From Streptomyces pristinaespiralis (GTDB lineage: Bacteria; Actinomycetota; Actinomycetes; Streptomycetales; Streptomycetaceae): a stretch of DNA of 64,000 bases. This document shows positions 28,294 through 36,637 of this stretch, one piece after another. The translations under genes were made by a program, and so were the position numbers. The notes under the pieces were generated by a model that saw only the letters and a program-made list of their open reading frames with translations, was not told the origin of the DNA and did no database searches. The stretch's first letter is position 1, and every line of letters begins with the position of its first letter. The DNA lies in assembly GCF_001278075.1 (NCBI RefSeq), contig NZ_CP011340.1, forward strand, positions 3,596,001 through 3,660,000, in the 5' to 3' direction.

Positions 28294-29469
28294 TCACTGA
28301 TGGGCGGCCATGTCCGGTATGGGCAGGGGGCGTTTCTCGATGGCCGCCGCCATGACGTCCGGAAAGAGGTCCGGCGTACAGGCGAACGCCGGTGCCCCGA
28401 GGGCCGCGAGGGCCGCCGCGTGCTCACGGTCGTAGGCCGGGGCGCCCTCGTCGGAGAGCGCCAGCAGAGTGACGAACTGCACTCCGGACGCCTTCATCGC
28501 CGCGACCCGTTTCAGCATCTCGTCGCGGATGCCGCCCTCGTAGAGGTCGCTGATCAGGACGACGACGGTGTCGGCGGGGCGGGTGATCTGCGACTGGCAG
28601 TACGCCAGGGCCCTGTTGATGTCCGTGCCGCCGCCGAGCTGGGTGCCGAAGAGGACGTCCACGGGGTCGTCCAGCTGATCGGTCAGATCGACGACGGCCG
28701 TGTCGAAGACGACGAGCCGCGTGGCGATGGAGCGCATCGAGGCCAGCACCGCGCCGAAGACCGACGCGTAGACCACGGACGCTGCCATCGAGCCCGACTG
28801 GTCGATGCAGAGCACGACCTCCTTCTTCACCGCCTGGGACGCCCGGCCGTAGCCGATGAGCCGCTCGGGGACGACCGTGTTGAACTCCGGCAGGTAGTTC
28901 TTGAGGTTCGCCCGGATGGTGCGGTCCCAGTCGATGTCCCGGTGGCGCGGCCGGTTGATCCGCGCCGAGCGGTCGAGCGCGCCTGTCAGGGTGGACCTGG
29001 TGCGGGTGGCGAGCTTCCTCTCCAGTTCCTCGACGACCTTGCGCACGACCGCCCTGGCCGTCTCCTTCGTCGTCTCCGGCATCGCCTTGTTGAGCGAGAG
29101 CAGGGTGCCGACGAGATGCACATCGGCCTCGACCGCCTCCAGCATCTCCGGCTCCAGCAGCAGCGCGGAGAGACCGAGCCGGTCTATCGCGTCCCGCTGC
29201 ATGACCTGCACGACGGAGCTCGGGAAGTACGTACGGATGTCGCCGAGCCAGCGGGCGACGGACGGCGCGGACGCGCCCAGGCCCGCCGAACGGCTGCTGT
29301 TGCGGCCGCCGTCGGCAGCGCCGGCGGACCTGCCGTACAGAGAGGTGAGCGCTCCGTCCATCGCCGCGTCGGTCCCGGTGAGGGTGCAGCCCGTGCCGTC
29401 GGCACCGGACTCTCCGCCGAGCACCAGTCGCCAGCGCCGCAGCCGCTCGTCGTTCACGCTCGCAGTCAT
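28294..29469 (-). CDS. vWA-domain protein of the MoxR/DUF5682 cluster
   Basis: 391 aa from ATG 29469, which overlaps the DUF5682 stop (ATGA). The N-terminal about 200 residues are helical and contain RWLGDIRTYFPSSVVQVMQRDAIDR and basic segments. The C-terminal vWA domain (about 215-385) has an intact MIDAS: DQSGSM at about residue 223, then GGTDINRALAY and ISDLYEGG. vWA partners of MoxR ATPases act as metal-dependent adaptors delivering substrates to the AAA+ machine. It is the third gene of a fully overlapping operon. Confidence 0.93.
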   Translation of the reverse strand: MTASVNDERLRRWRLVLGGESGADGTGCTLTGTDAAMDGALTSLYGRSAGAADGGRNSSRSAGLGASAPSVARWLGDIRTYFPSSVVQVMQRDAIDRLGLSALLLEPEMLEAVEADVHLVGTLLSLNKAMPETTKETARAVVRKVVEELERKLATRTRSTLTGALDRSARINRPRHRDIDWDRTIRANLKNYLPEFNTVVPERLIGYGRASQAVKKEVVLCIDQSGSMAASVVYASVFGAVLASMRSIATRLVVFDTAVVDLTDQLDDPVDVLFGTQLGGGTDINRALAYCQSQITRPADTVVVLISDLYEGGIRDEMLKRVAAMKASGVQFVTLLALSDEGAPAYDREHAAALAALGAPAFACTPDLFPDVMAAAIEKRPLPIPDMAAHQ

Positions 29470-31799
29470 CCGGCCACTCCCGCCAGGTCGTACAGCTCGT
29501 TGTCGTCGATGCCGAGGAGGAGCCCCAGCACGGGAATCACGGCGTCCGCCCGGGCGGTGTCGAGGCCGGGTCCGAAGCCGGGGACACCGGCGTCCGTCCG
29601 CGTCCGCGTGGCCGCCGTCCCCTCCCCCCGCCGGACGAGTTCGCCCAGGGTGCGGCGGACGCCCGGTTCGTAGGCGGAGAAGGTGCGGCGCAGCAGCGGC
29701 AGCACATCGGTGAACGCCTGTGCGGACACGCCGGTCAGCCATGAGTCGACCAGCCCCAGCAGACGTTCGTCGTGGACCAGCAGCAGCCCTCCCCCGGACG
29801 CGCCGCCGACGAAGCCCTCGATCCAGGCGGCGGCCGCGGCAGGCTCCGTGCCCGGGGAGAGAGCGAGAGCCATCAGGCGTGCGGCCTCGTCCTCCTCGAG
29901 GTGCCCCTCGTCCAGCAGCAGGCGGGCCGTCCGGCCGCGTATCACCCCGGGGACGGAGTCACGGCCGGCCAGTTTGCGCAGCACGGACCGCCAGCGCTCC
30001 TTGATGCCGTCGGCGTCCGGCAGCAGGCCGACGGCGGCGTGCACCCCGTCGAGGTGGCCGCGCATCTCCTCAGCGCCGTCCGCGTCGAGCCCGGCGCAGG
30101 CGGGCGGCAGGCCGACGCAGATCCGCTCGGCGAGCCCTGCGGCGACCTCGCCGAGCGCCGCCGTGTCGGTGGCGCGCACGTCGCCGTACCGCAGCGAACG
30201 CGCCAGCGCGGGCAGCGCCTGGGCGAGGTGGCTCACGTCGGCGTCGAGGGCGGCCCGGTCGGCCAGGGCCTTCATCACCACGGGGAGCGCGTCGGGCAGT
30301 TCGGCCAGGAGGCACTGCTCGGCGAGGGCGGTCACCTCGGCGAGCGCCGTCGCCGCGCCTGCCTGCGCCTCCGCCTTGGCGGTGGCGGCGGAGAGCACCG
30401 TGGTGCCCCAGACGCCGGCCTCCGCGACCTTCACGGACAGCTCGGGCTCCCAGCGCAGCCGCCAGCTCTCCCGGAACGTGCCGGTGCTTCCCCGGCCTGC
30501 GGCAGGCTCGCCCCAGCCGACCGCGAGCAGCCGCAGCCGGTGCAGCAGCCGGCTCTTGGCGGCGTCGGTGTCCTTGCGCAGATCCAGGTCCAGTTCGCGC
30601 TCGAGAGCCTCCGGCTTGAGCCGCAGACTGCGCTGCTGCCGGGTCAGATCGCGCTGGAGCGGTACGGCGGGCGCCGTGTCGGGCACTTCGCCGAGCACGT
30701 CCCCCACGATGAGCCGGTCCCTGACGAGGTCGAGCGGTACGTCGGAGCCGTCGCACATCACGGCCCGGACCGCGTCGACGGTCTCGGTCAGTCCGGCGAG
30801 CGGGCGGCCCCGCATCACGGCCAGGGTCTCGGCGAGCCGTACGGCCTCGATGACATGGGCGGACGACACCATCCGGTCCTCGTCCCGGAACAGCCGGGCG
30901 ACCTTCGTCATCCACCGCTCCACGGGCCGGTCGGGGACACCGAAGAGGTGGCCGTACCAGCCGGGCGAGTCGATGCCCGCGCCGTAGCCGGAGCGGCGCG
31001 CCAGCCTGCGGTGGGTCCAGGGCACCCACGTCATGTCCGTCCTGACCTTGGGCAGCCCCTTGAGGAGGGCCTTGTCCGCGGCGACCGTCGTGGCGGTCAT
31101 GAGCGCCGGCACGTGCCAGGCGCCGCAGACGACGGCGACGCCGCTGTCCCCGAACTCCTTCTTCGCGGCGCGGATCTGGAGCCTCATGAACGCCTCGCGC
31201 ACGAGGTCCCGGTCGTGCCCGCCGTGGCCGTACGTCTCCCGCAGGGCCGCCATGGCTTCGGCGAGGGCGGTGAACGGCGCGAACGGACCGGCCTCACCCG
31301 CGGCGTCGTCCGCCGGCCCGCGGTCCGGTGCCGGACGGGAGCCCCTCAGCTCGACGACGTCCTCCCACCAACGCTCCGGGTCGTCGTACCCGGCGGCCCC
31401 GGCGAGGACCGCGATCGGGTCGATCCGGACGTCCGGCGCGTCCTCCTCCGCCTCCTGGGGCCCGGCCTCCGGCTCCGCGGTCAGCGCGAGCGAATGCGCC
31501 GCGGGCAGGTCGATGAAGCGCACGGCCGCGCCGTTGGCCAGCGCCCACCGGATCGCCACCCATTCGGGGGAGAACTCGGCCAGCGGCCAGAACGCGGCCC
31601 TGCCCGGATCGTCCGTGGCGTGCGCGAGCAGGGCGACGGGCGGGCGCATCTGCTCGTCGGCGGCCAGCGGGAGCAGGGCGTCGCCCTCCGGTGGGCCTTC
31701 GATCAGTACGGCCGCGGGGGCGGCCGCCTCCAGCGCGGCCCGCACCGCCCTGGCCGAGCCCGGCCCGTGGTGGCGGACCCCGAGCAGGAGCGGTGTCAT
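29466..31799 (-). CDS. DUF5682 family protein
   Basis: 777 aa from ATG 31799 (ATGA overlap with the MoxR stop); much longer in-frame starts run through the MoxR gene and are rejected. The N-terminus reads LLGVRHHGPGSARAVR..LIEGPPEGD, the hallmark of DUF5682. The His-rich start plus IEGPP is reminiscent of the ChaN/EreA/TraB-like hydrolase fold (inference from motif shape only). A conserved central WHVPAL and WVPWTHRRL follow. The C-terminal half is a long helical repeat-like region. Always found with MoxR and vWA genes; no activity is established. Confidence 0.9.
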   Translation of the reverse strand: MTPLLLGVRHHGPGSARAVRAALEAAAPAAVLIEGPPEGDALLPLAADEQMRPPVALLAHATDDPGRAAFWPLAEFSPEWVAIRWALANGAAVRFIDLPAAHSLALTAEPEAGPQEAEEDAPDVRIDPIAVLAGAAGYDDPERWWEDVVELRGSRPAPDRGPADDAAGEAGPFAPFTALAEAMAALRETYGHGGHDRDLVREAFMRLQIRAAKKEFGDSGVAVVCGAWHVPALMTATTVAADKALLKGLPKVRTDMTWVPWTHRRLARRSGYGAGIDSPGWYGHLFGVPDRPVERWMTKVARLFRDEDRMVSSAHVIEAVRLAETLAVMRGRPLAGLTETVDAVRAVMCDGSDVPLDLVRDRLIVGDVLGEVPDTAPAVPLQRDLTRQQRSLRLKPEALERELDLDLRKDTDAAKSRLLHRLRLLAVGWGEPAAGRGSTGTFRESWRLRWEPELSVKVAEAGVWGTTVLSAATAKAEAQAGAATALAEVTALAEQCLLAELPDALPVVMKALADRAALDADVSHLAQALPALARSLRYGDVRATDTAALGEVAAGLAERICVGLPPACAGLDADGAEEMRGHLDGVHAAVGLLPDADGIKERWRSVLRKLAGRDSVPGVIRGRTARLLLDEGHLEEDEAARLMALALSPGTEPAAAAAWIEGFVGGASGGGLLLVHDERLLGLVDSWLTGVSAQAFTDVLPLLRRTFSAYEPGVRRTLGELVRRGEGTAATRTRTDAGVPGFGPGLDTARADAVIPVLGLLLGIDDNELYDLAGVAG

Positions 31800-32908
31800 G
31801 CGCTCACCTCGCGGCAGGCGCGGTAGAAGTCCTTCCAGCCGTCCCGCTCGCGGACCACCGTCTCCAGATACTCCTGCCAGACGACCCGGTCGGCGGCCGG
31901 GTCCCGCACGACCGCGCCGAGGATGCCCGCCGCCACGTCCCCCGGCCGCAGTACGCCGTCGCCGAAGTGCGCCGCCAGGGCGAGGCCGCCGGTGACGACG
32001 GAGATCGCCTCGGCCGTCGACAGCGTCCCGGACGGGGACTTGATCTTTGTGCGGCCGTCGGTGGACACCCCGTCGCGCAGCTCCCGGAAGACCGTGACCA
32101 CGCGGCGGATCTCCTCCAGTCCCTCCGGCGCGGCCGGCAGGTCGAGGGAGCGCCCGATCTGGTCGACGCGCCGCGACACGATGTCGACCTCCGCCTCCGG
32201 TGTCGCGGGCAGCGGCAGGACGACGGTGTTGAAGCGCCGGCGCAGTGCGCTGGACAGGTCGTTGACCCCGCGGTCGCGGTCGTTGGCGGTGGCGATGAGG
32301 TTGAATCCGCGGACGGCCTGCACCTCCTGGCCCAGCTCCGGGACGGGCAGCGTCTTCTCGGAGAGGATCGTGATCAGCGTGTCCTGCACGTCGGCCGGGA
32401 TGCGGGTGAGCTCCTCGACGCGGGCGGTCATGCCCTCCGACATGGCGCGCATGACGGGGCTGGGCACCAGCGCGTCCCGGCTGGGGCCGTGCGCCAGCAG
32501 CTGGGCGTAGTTCCATCCGTAGCGGATGGCTTCCTCCGGCGTGCCGGCGGTGCCCTGCACCAGGAGGGTGGAGTCGCCGCTGACGGCCGCGGCCAGATGC
32601 TCCGACACCCAGGTCTTCGCGGTTCCCGGCACACCGAGGAGCAGCAGAGCACGGTCGGTGGCGAGCGTGGTGACGGCCACCTCGACGATCCGGCGGGGCC
32701 CCACGTACTTCGGTGTGATCACCGTGCCGTCGGGGAGTGTGCCGCCGAGGAGATAGGTGGCGACGGCCCAGGGCGACAGCCGCCAGTTCACCGGCCGCGG
32801 CCGGTCGTCGGCCGCGGCCAGCGCCTCGAGCTCGTCGGCGAAAGCGTCTTCCGCGTGCGGTCGCAGGGCTTCGTTCCCCGGTTTGGCGACGGTTTCTGAC
32901 ACGGTCAT
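31796..32908 (-). CDS. MoxR-type AAA+ ATPase
   Basis: 370 aa. Walker A GVPGTAKT at 92-99. The Walker B position reads VEEL (164-167) instead of the usual DE pair, a Glu-for-Asp variant. Sensor 1 lies in NLIATANDRDRG and the arginine-finger region in SSALRRRF. It is the ATPase of the MoxR-DUF5682-vWA operon, probably a chaperone-like machine acting through the vWA protein. A GGAGG site lies at about -10, and a DNA-damage-type promoter about 40 bp upstream. Confidence 0.94.
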   Translation of the reverse strand: MTVSETVAKPGNEALRPHAEDAFADELEALAAADDRPRPVNWRLSPWAVATYLLGGTLPDGTVITPKYVGPRRIVEVAVTTLATDRALLLLGVPGTAKTWVSEHLAAAVSGDSTLLVQGTAGTPEEAIRYGWNYAQLLAHGPSRDALVPSPVMRAMSEGMTARVEELTRIPADVQDTLITILSEKTLPVPELGQEVQAVRGFNLIATANDRDRGVNDLSSALRRRFNTVVLPLPATPEAEVDIVSRRVDQIGRSLDLPAAPEGLEEIRRVVTVFRELRDGVSTDGRTKIKSPSGTLSTAEAISVVTGGLALAAHFGDGVLRPGDVAAGILGAVVRDPAADRVVWQEYLETVVRERDGWKDFYRACREVSA

Positions 32909-32946
32909 GGATCCCCCTCCAGATCGTTCGACCCGATGTGGGATCC

Positions 32947-32969
32947 ACCGTGCACCATGCCACTGACAA
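32947..32969 (-). promoter_or_regulatory. RecA-NDp/PafBC-type promoter of the MoxR operon
   Basis: Minus strand TTGTCAGTG (32969-32961), 8-bp spacer, CACGGT (32952-32947). The published LexA-independent DNA-damage promoter consensus is TTGTCRGTG-N8-TAnnnT; this has one deviation, C for T at the first -10 base. The 14-mer CCGATTGTCAGTGG is identical to the one before the SWIM gene. Confidence 0.7.
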
Positions 32970-33029
32970 TCGGCCCGGCCTCGGCATGACCGCAGGTCAG
33001 AGGCCGAAAGGCGGTGTGGATAACGGGAG

Positions 33030-33452
33030 TCAGCCGCCGACCGGCGACTCCGCGATGCAGCCGCCCGCGGTGGCGAGGCCCTCTCCCGTCTCCTCCGTGA
33101 GCACCTTGCCCTTGTGCGTGATCCTGCACGTGACCTCGGTGCCGGTGAGGTCGGCGGCGACCGGCATCACGGCGGCGGGCATGATGCCGCGCAGCGTGAC
33201 CGTCTTCGTCCAGGGCAGTGTGGGCTTGTCCACCGTCTCGATCTTCGGGTTCATCGCCTCGCCGCCACCGCCGTGGTACTGGATCGAGTCGACGTTCTTG
33301 CCCGTGACCTCGTACGTCACCTCGTACTTCTCGTCGACGACCTTGTCGACCTGGTCGACCGCCTCGGAGCAGGCGGTGAGACCGAAGGCCGGACCGGCCA
33401 CGATGCCGGTGGCCGCGACGGCGCGGACCGCCGTACGGATGAAGCGCTTCAT
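33030..33452 (-). CDS. MmpS-like lipoprotein
   Basis: 140 aa from Met at 33452 (MKRFIRTAVRAVAATGIVAG); the longer frame starts within the operator region. Lipobox GLTAC gives a lipidated Cys. The mature part YEVTYEVTG..VDSIQY..TLPWTKTVTL..GTEVTCRI..GGCIAE follows the MmpS-type immunoglobulin-like pattern known from mycobacterial siderophore/efflux accessory proteins. The two late Cys form the expected disulfide. No MmpL transporter is adjacent. It is embedded between the two arms of the MoxR/SWIM cluster but has its own promoter and operator. Confidence 0.8.
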   Translation of the reverse strand: MKRFIRTAVRAVAATGIVAGPAFGLTACSEAVDQVDKVVDEKYEVTYEVTGKNVDSIQYHGGGGEAMNPKIETVDKPTLPWTKTVTLRGIMPAAVMPVAADLTGTEVTCRITHKGKVLTEETGEGLATAGGCIAESPVGG

Positions 33453-33475
33453 GCTGGATCCCCCCGGATTCCGAA

Positions 33476-33494
33476 TTCGACACACTGTGTCGAA
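33476..33494. promoter_or_regulatory. 19-bp perfect palindrome at the MmpS-like promoter
   Basis: TTCGACACA-C-TGTGTCGAA. Reading leftward it directly follows a TACTTT -10 candidate, so it would cover the transcription start of the lipoprotein gene and is a likely repressor site (TetR/MarR style). Confidence 0.65.
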
Positions 33495-33556
33495 AGTAGC
33501 AAACCGCCGGCCGTCCAACACCCTCTCGGCATCGGCGGATTCGCAGGTCGGACCGA

Positions 33557-33579
33557 TTGTCAGTGGTGCCCCTTAGCGT
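33557..33579 (+). promoter_or_regulatory. RecA-NDp/PafBC-type promoter of the SWIM-DUF5691 operon
   Basis: TTGTCAGTG (33557-33565), exactly 8 bp, TAGCGT (33574-33579): a perfect match to TTGTCRGTG-N8-TAnnnT. The ATG at 33587 lies 7 bp beyond the -10, predicting a leaderless mRNA. Confidence 0.85.
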
Positions 33580-33586
33580 CGTTCCC

Positions 33587-34999
33587 ATGCTGCTTTCAAA
33601 CGGGGGAACGGCCCCTGCCTCCATGGATCAAGGGGTGGCGCGCTGGGCCGCGGAGCAGGTTCTTTCACTGGCTCCTGACGCTGCATCACGCAAGGCCGGA
33701 AGCAAGCTCGGCGCGGCCGGCCCCTGGTCGGGCGCGGGCTGCGACGCGTCCGGGGCCGTGTGGGGCCTGTGCAAGGGCAGCGGCAGCAAGCCGTACCAGA
33801 CGGTCGTGGACACCACCGGCCCCGCGTACAAATGCAGTTGCCCGAGCCGGAAGTTCCCGTGCAAGCACGCGCTGGGACTGCTGCTGCTCTGGGCGTGCGA
33901 CGAGCAGACGGTGCCGCTCTGCGAGGTGCCGGAGTGGGCGGACGAATGGCTGTCGGGACGCAGGAGCCGCGCGGCGGCCAAGGAACAGACGGGCACCGGC
34001 TCCGGTGCCGCGAAGAGCACCGCCGACCCGGAAGCGGCCAGGCGGCGGGCGGAACGCAGGGCGGAGCGGATCACCGCGGGCGCCACGGAACTGGAGCAGC
34101 GGCTCGCCGACCTGGTGCGCGGCGGTCTCGCCGCCACCGAGCGGTCCGGGTACGGCCTGTGGGAGGAGACCGCCGCACGCATGGTCGACGCGCAGGCCCC
34201 GGGGCTCGCCGCGCGCGTCAGGGAGCTGGGCGCGATCCCGGGCTCGGGGCCCGGCTGGCCGGTGCGGCTGCTGGAGGAGTGCTCCCTGATCCATCTCCTG
34301 GACTCCGCCTGGCTGAGGCTGGAGCGGCTGCCGGAGCCGCTGGCCGCCACCGTCCGCAACAGGGTCGGCCTGTCGTCGGCCGCGGAAGGCCCGGCGGTCC
34401 GGGACCAGTGGCTGGTCCTCGCCCAGTACGACTCCGCCGACGGCAAGCTCACCACACGCCGTGTCTGGCTGCACGGACGTGAGTCGGGGCGGACCGCGCT
34501 GCTGCTCTCCTTCGGCGCGGCGGGGCGGCCTCCGCAACTCGCCCTGCCCGTGGGACTGATGATCGACGCCGAGGTCACGTCGCACGGCGCCGGCCGGCCG
34601 AGGGCGGAACTCGGGACGCAGTTCGGCCCGCCCGCCACCATCGACGCACCGCCTTCGGGCGGGCCGTGCGCCTCTGCCGCCGACGCGTACGGGCAGGCCC
34701 TGCGCGACGACCCGTGGCTGGACTCCTGGCCGGTCACTCTCACCCGCGTCATACCCGTGCCGGACGGGACGGGATGGCAGCTCGTCGACGCCGACGGCGG
34801 CGCGGCGCTGCCCGTCGACGCCGACGGCGGCGCGGCGCTGCCCGTCGCCGCCGCCGCGCTCACCCGCCCGGGCCTGTGGAAGCTCGTGGCCCTCGCCGGC
34901 GGACGGCCGGTCACCGTGTTCGGCGAGTTCGGCCACCGGGGCCTCGTCCCGCTCACGGCCTGGCCGGAGGACATGTCCGAGACGGTCCCGCTGATCTGA
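33587..34999 (+). CDS. SWIM zinc-finger protein
   Basis: 470 aa from ATG 33587, which coincides with the predicted transcription start; Met at 33623 is an alternative. SWIM zinc ligands C83-x-C85-x6-C92-x-H94 (YKCSCPSRKFPCKHALGL), a motif linked to nucleic-acid or protein binding. The rest is helical, with WLVLAQYDSADGKLTTRRVWLHGRESG and a C-terminal beta-rich part. A perfect 30-bp tandem duplication (34784-34843) repeats ten residues (VDADGGAALP). First gene of the rightward arm of the MoxR cluster; DUF5691 follows 15 bp later. Confidence 0.92.
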   Translation: MLLSNGGTAPASMDQGVARWAAEQVLSLAPDAASRKAGSKLGAAGPWSGAGCDASGAVWGLCKGSGSKPYQTVVDTTGPAYKCSCPSRKFPCKHALGLLLLWACDEQTVPLCEVPEWADEWLSGRRSRAAAKEQTGTGSGAAKSTADPEAARRRAERRAERITAGATELEQRLADLVRGGLAATERSGYGLWEETAARMVDAQAPGLAARVRELGAIPGSGPGWPVRLLEECSLIHLLDSAWLRLERLPEPLAATVRNRVGLSSAAEGPAVRDQWLVLAQYDSADGKLTTRRVWLHGRESGRTALLLSFGAAGRPPQLALPVGLMIDAEVTSHGAGRPRAELGTQFGPPATIDAPPSGGPCASAADAYGQALRDDPWLDSWPVTLTRVIPVPDGTGWQLVDADGGAALPVDADGGAALPVAAAALTRPGLWKLVALAGGRPVTVFGEFGHRGLVPLTAWPEDMSETVPLI

Positions 35000-35014
35000 A
35001 CGTAGGGAGACCTC

Positions 35015-36637
35015 ATGACCACCACCGCCAGTGCGTCGCCCTGGGAAGAGCTCGTCACCTCGGCCCTGCTCGGCACCGACCGCCGGACACCGCCGGCCGG
35101 TACGACACCCGCCGGGAAGGACGCGCCCGTCGCCCTGCTCGACGCGGCCGCCCTGCACACCGTGCGGCGCCGTGCCGGGCTGAGTCCCGCGCCGCCGGCG
35201 GCGGGCGGCACACTGCCGGAGCCCGCGCCGGACGACGCGCGCCGCGCGCTGCCGCTGCCCGCACGGCGACGGCTCGTCCAGCTGCTGGCCGACCGTTCCG
35301 GGCCCTCGGGCTCAGGGGGCAGGCGCGGCACCGCCCCCGACCTCACCGCGCTGCTCCCCCAATGGCTCGCCGCCGCCAACGAACACGGCTACCGGGCACC
35401 GGCGTCCGTGCTGCCCGCGTTGCTCGACGCCGCCCGTGCCCGCACCGACCTGCGCCCGCACGCGCTGACCTTCGCCGGACCGCGCGGTCTGTGGCTCGCC
35501 CGGCTCAACCCCGAGTGGAAGTTCGCGCTGCGCGGCGGGTCCGCGGGCTCCGCGCTGCCGGACATGGGTGACGCGGAGGCCGTGCGGAGGCTGTGGGAGG
35601 AAGGCCTGTTCGCCGAACGGGTGGCGCTGCTCGCGGGTCTGCGCGCCCACGACGCCGGTGCCGCGCTGGCGCTGCTCACCTCGACATGGTCGACCGAGCG
35701 GGCGGAGGACCGGCTGATGTTCCTCGACTCGCTGCGGGCGGGACTGTCCGACGCGGACGAGCCGTTCCTCGAACAGGCGTTGTCGGACCGCAGCCGCAAC
35801 GTCCGCTCCACCGCCGCCGAGCTCCTGTCCGCCCTGCCGCATTCCGCGCTCGCCGGCCGCATGGCGGCACGCGCCGCGTCCTGCGTCGCCATGGACCGCA
35901 GCGGAGGCACCGAAGCGACGATCGTCGTGGAGGCGCCCCACGAATGCGACGCGGACATGCAGCGTGACGGCATCGTCCCCACCCCGCCGTCAGGACGCGG
36001 GGAACGGTCCTGGTGGCTGGGCCAGCTGGTGGAGGCCGCCCCGCTGTCGGTCTGGACGGACCGGCTGGGCGGGCGCTCGGTCCGGGAGATCGTCGCGCTG
36101 CCGGTGTCCGACGGCTGGGCGGACGAACTGCACGCGGCATGGTGCCGGGCCGCGGTACGGCAGCACGACGCCGACTGGTCGCGCGCCCTGCTCGGCACAC
36201 CCGCCGCACCGCCGTCGACCGGCCCGGGGACGACGTCGCCGGCCGAGCGTTCGAAGCTGCTCGCGGCCCTGCCGGACGACGAACGGGCAGCGTGGGTCGC
36301 CGAGTTCATAGCGGCACACGGCCTGTCGGAAGCCTTCCAGCTGCTCGGTGTGTGCACGGTGCCGTGGGCCGCGCCGCTGGGCCGGGCGGTCGTCGACGCG
36401 CTCGACATCGCTCGGGACGCGGGCAGTTACCCGTGGAGCTTCAGCGGCGTGATGGGCCTCGCGGAACGCTGCCTGTCACCGGAGGAGGCGGACCGGCTGG
36501 AAGTCCTCACGGCGACCCCGGACGAACAGGAGGACGCGTCACCGGGCGCGGGCGGCTACTGGTCGGAGGCGTTCCAGCGCCTGGTCTCGACGCTGCGCCT
36601 GCGGGCGGCGATGCACGAGGAACTCTCCACCACCTGA
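35015..36637 (+). CDS. DUF5691 family protein
   Basis: 540 aa, start after GTAGGGAGA. The N-terminus WEELVTSALLGTDRR and ALLPQWLAAANEHGYRAPASVLPALLDAAR, then helical-repeat (HEAT-like) text such as SDRSRNVRSTAAELLSALP, are the DUF5691 signature. It is consistently encoded beside SWIM, MoxR, DUF5682 and vWA genes. The helical repeats suggest a scaffold. No catalytic motif is visible. Confidence 0.9.
   Translation: MTTTASASPWEELVTSALLGTDRRTPPAGTTPAGKDAPVALLDAAALHTVRRRAGLSPAPPAAGGTLPEPAPDDARRALPLPARRRLVQLLADRSGPSGSGGRRGTAPDLTALLPQWLAAANEHGYRAPASVLPALLDAARARTDLRPHALTFAGPRGLWLARLNPEWKFALRGGSAGSALPDMGDAEAVRRLWEEGLFAERVALLAGLRAHDAGAALALLTSTWSTERAEDRLMFLDSLRAGLSDADEPFLEQALSDRSRNVRSTAAELLSALPHSALAGRMAARAASCVAMDRSGGTEATIVVEAPHECDADMQRDGIVPTPPSGRGERSWWLGQLVEAAPLSVWTDRLGGRSVREIVALPVSDGWADELHAAWCRAAVRQHDADWSRALLGTPAAPPSTGPGTTSPAERSKLLAALPDDERAAWVAEFIAAHGLSEAFQLLGVCTVPWAAPLGRAVVDALDIARDAGSYPWSFSGVMGLAERCLSPEEADRLEVLTATPDEQEDASPGAGGYWSEAFQRLVSTLRLRAAMHEELSTT

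Noticed and set aside
29466..32987. A 1173-codon fusion of DUF5682 with upstream sequence
   Set aside because: The upstream extension is a shadow of the MoxR gene in another frame; the ATGA overlap and the family N-terminus fix the start at 31799.
33015..33023. TGTGGATAA, a consensus DnaA box
   Set aside because: A single copy with no clustered boxes and no replication genes nearby; expected by chance or as an isolated titration site.
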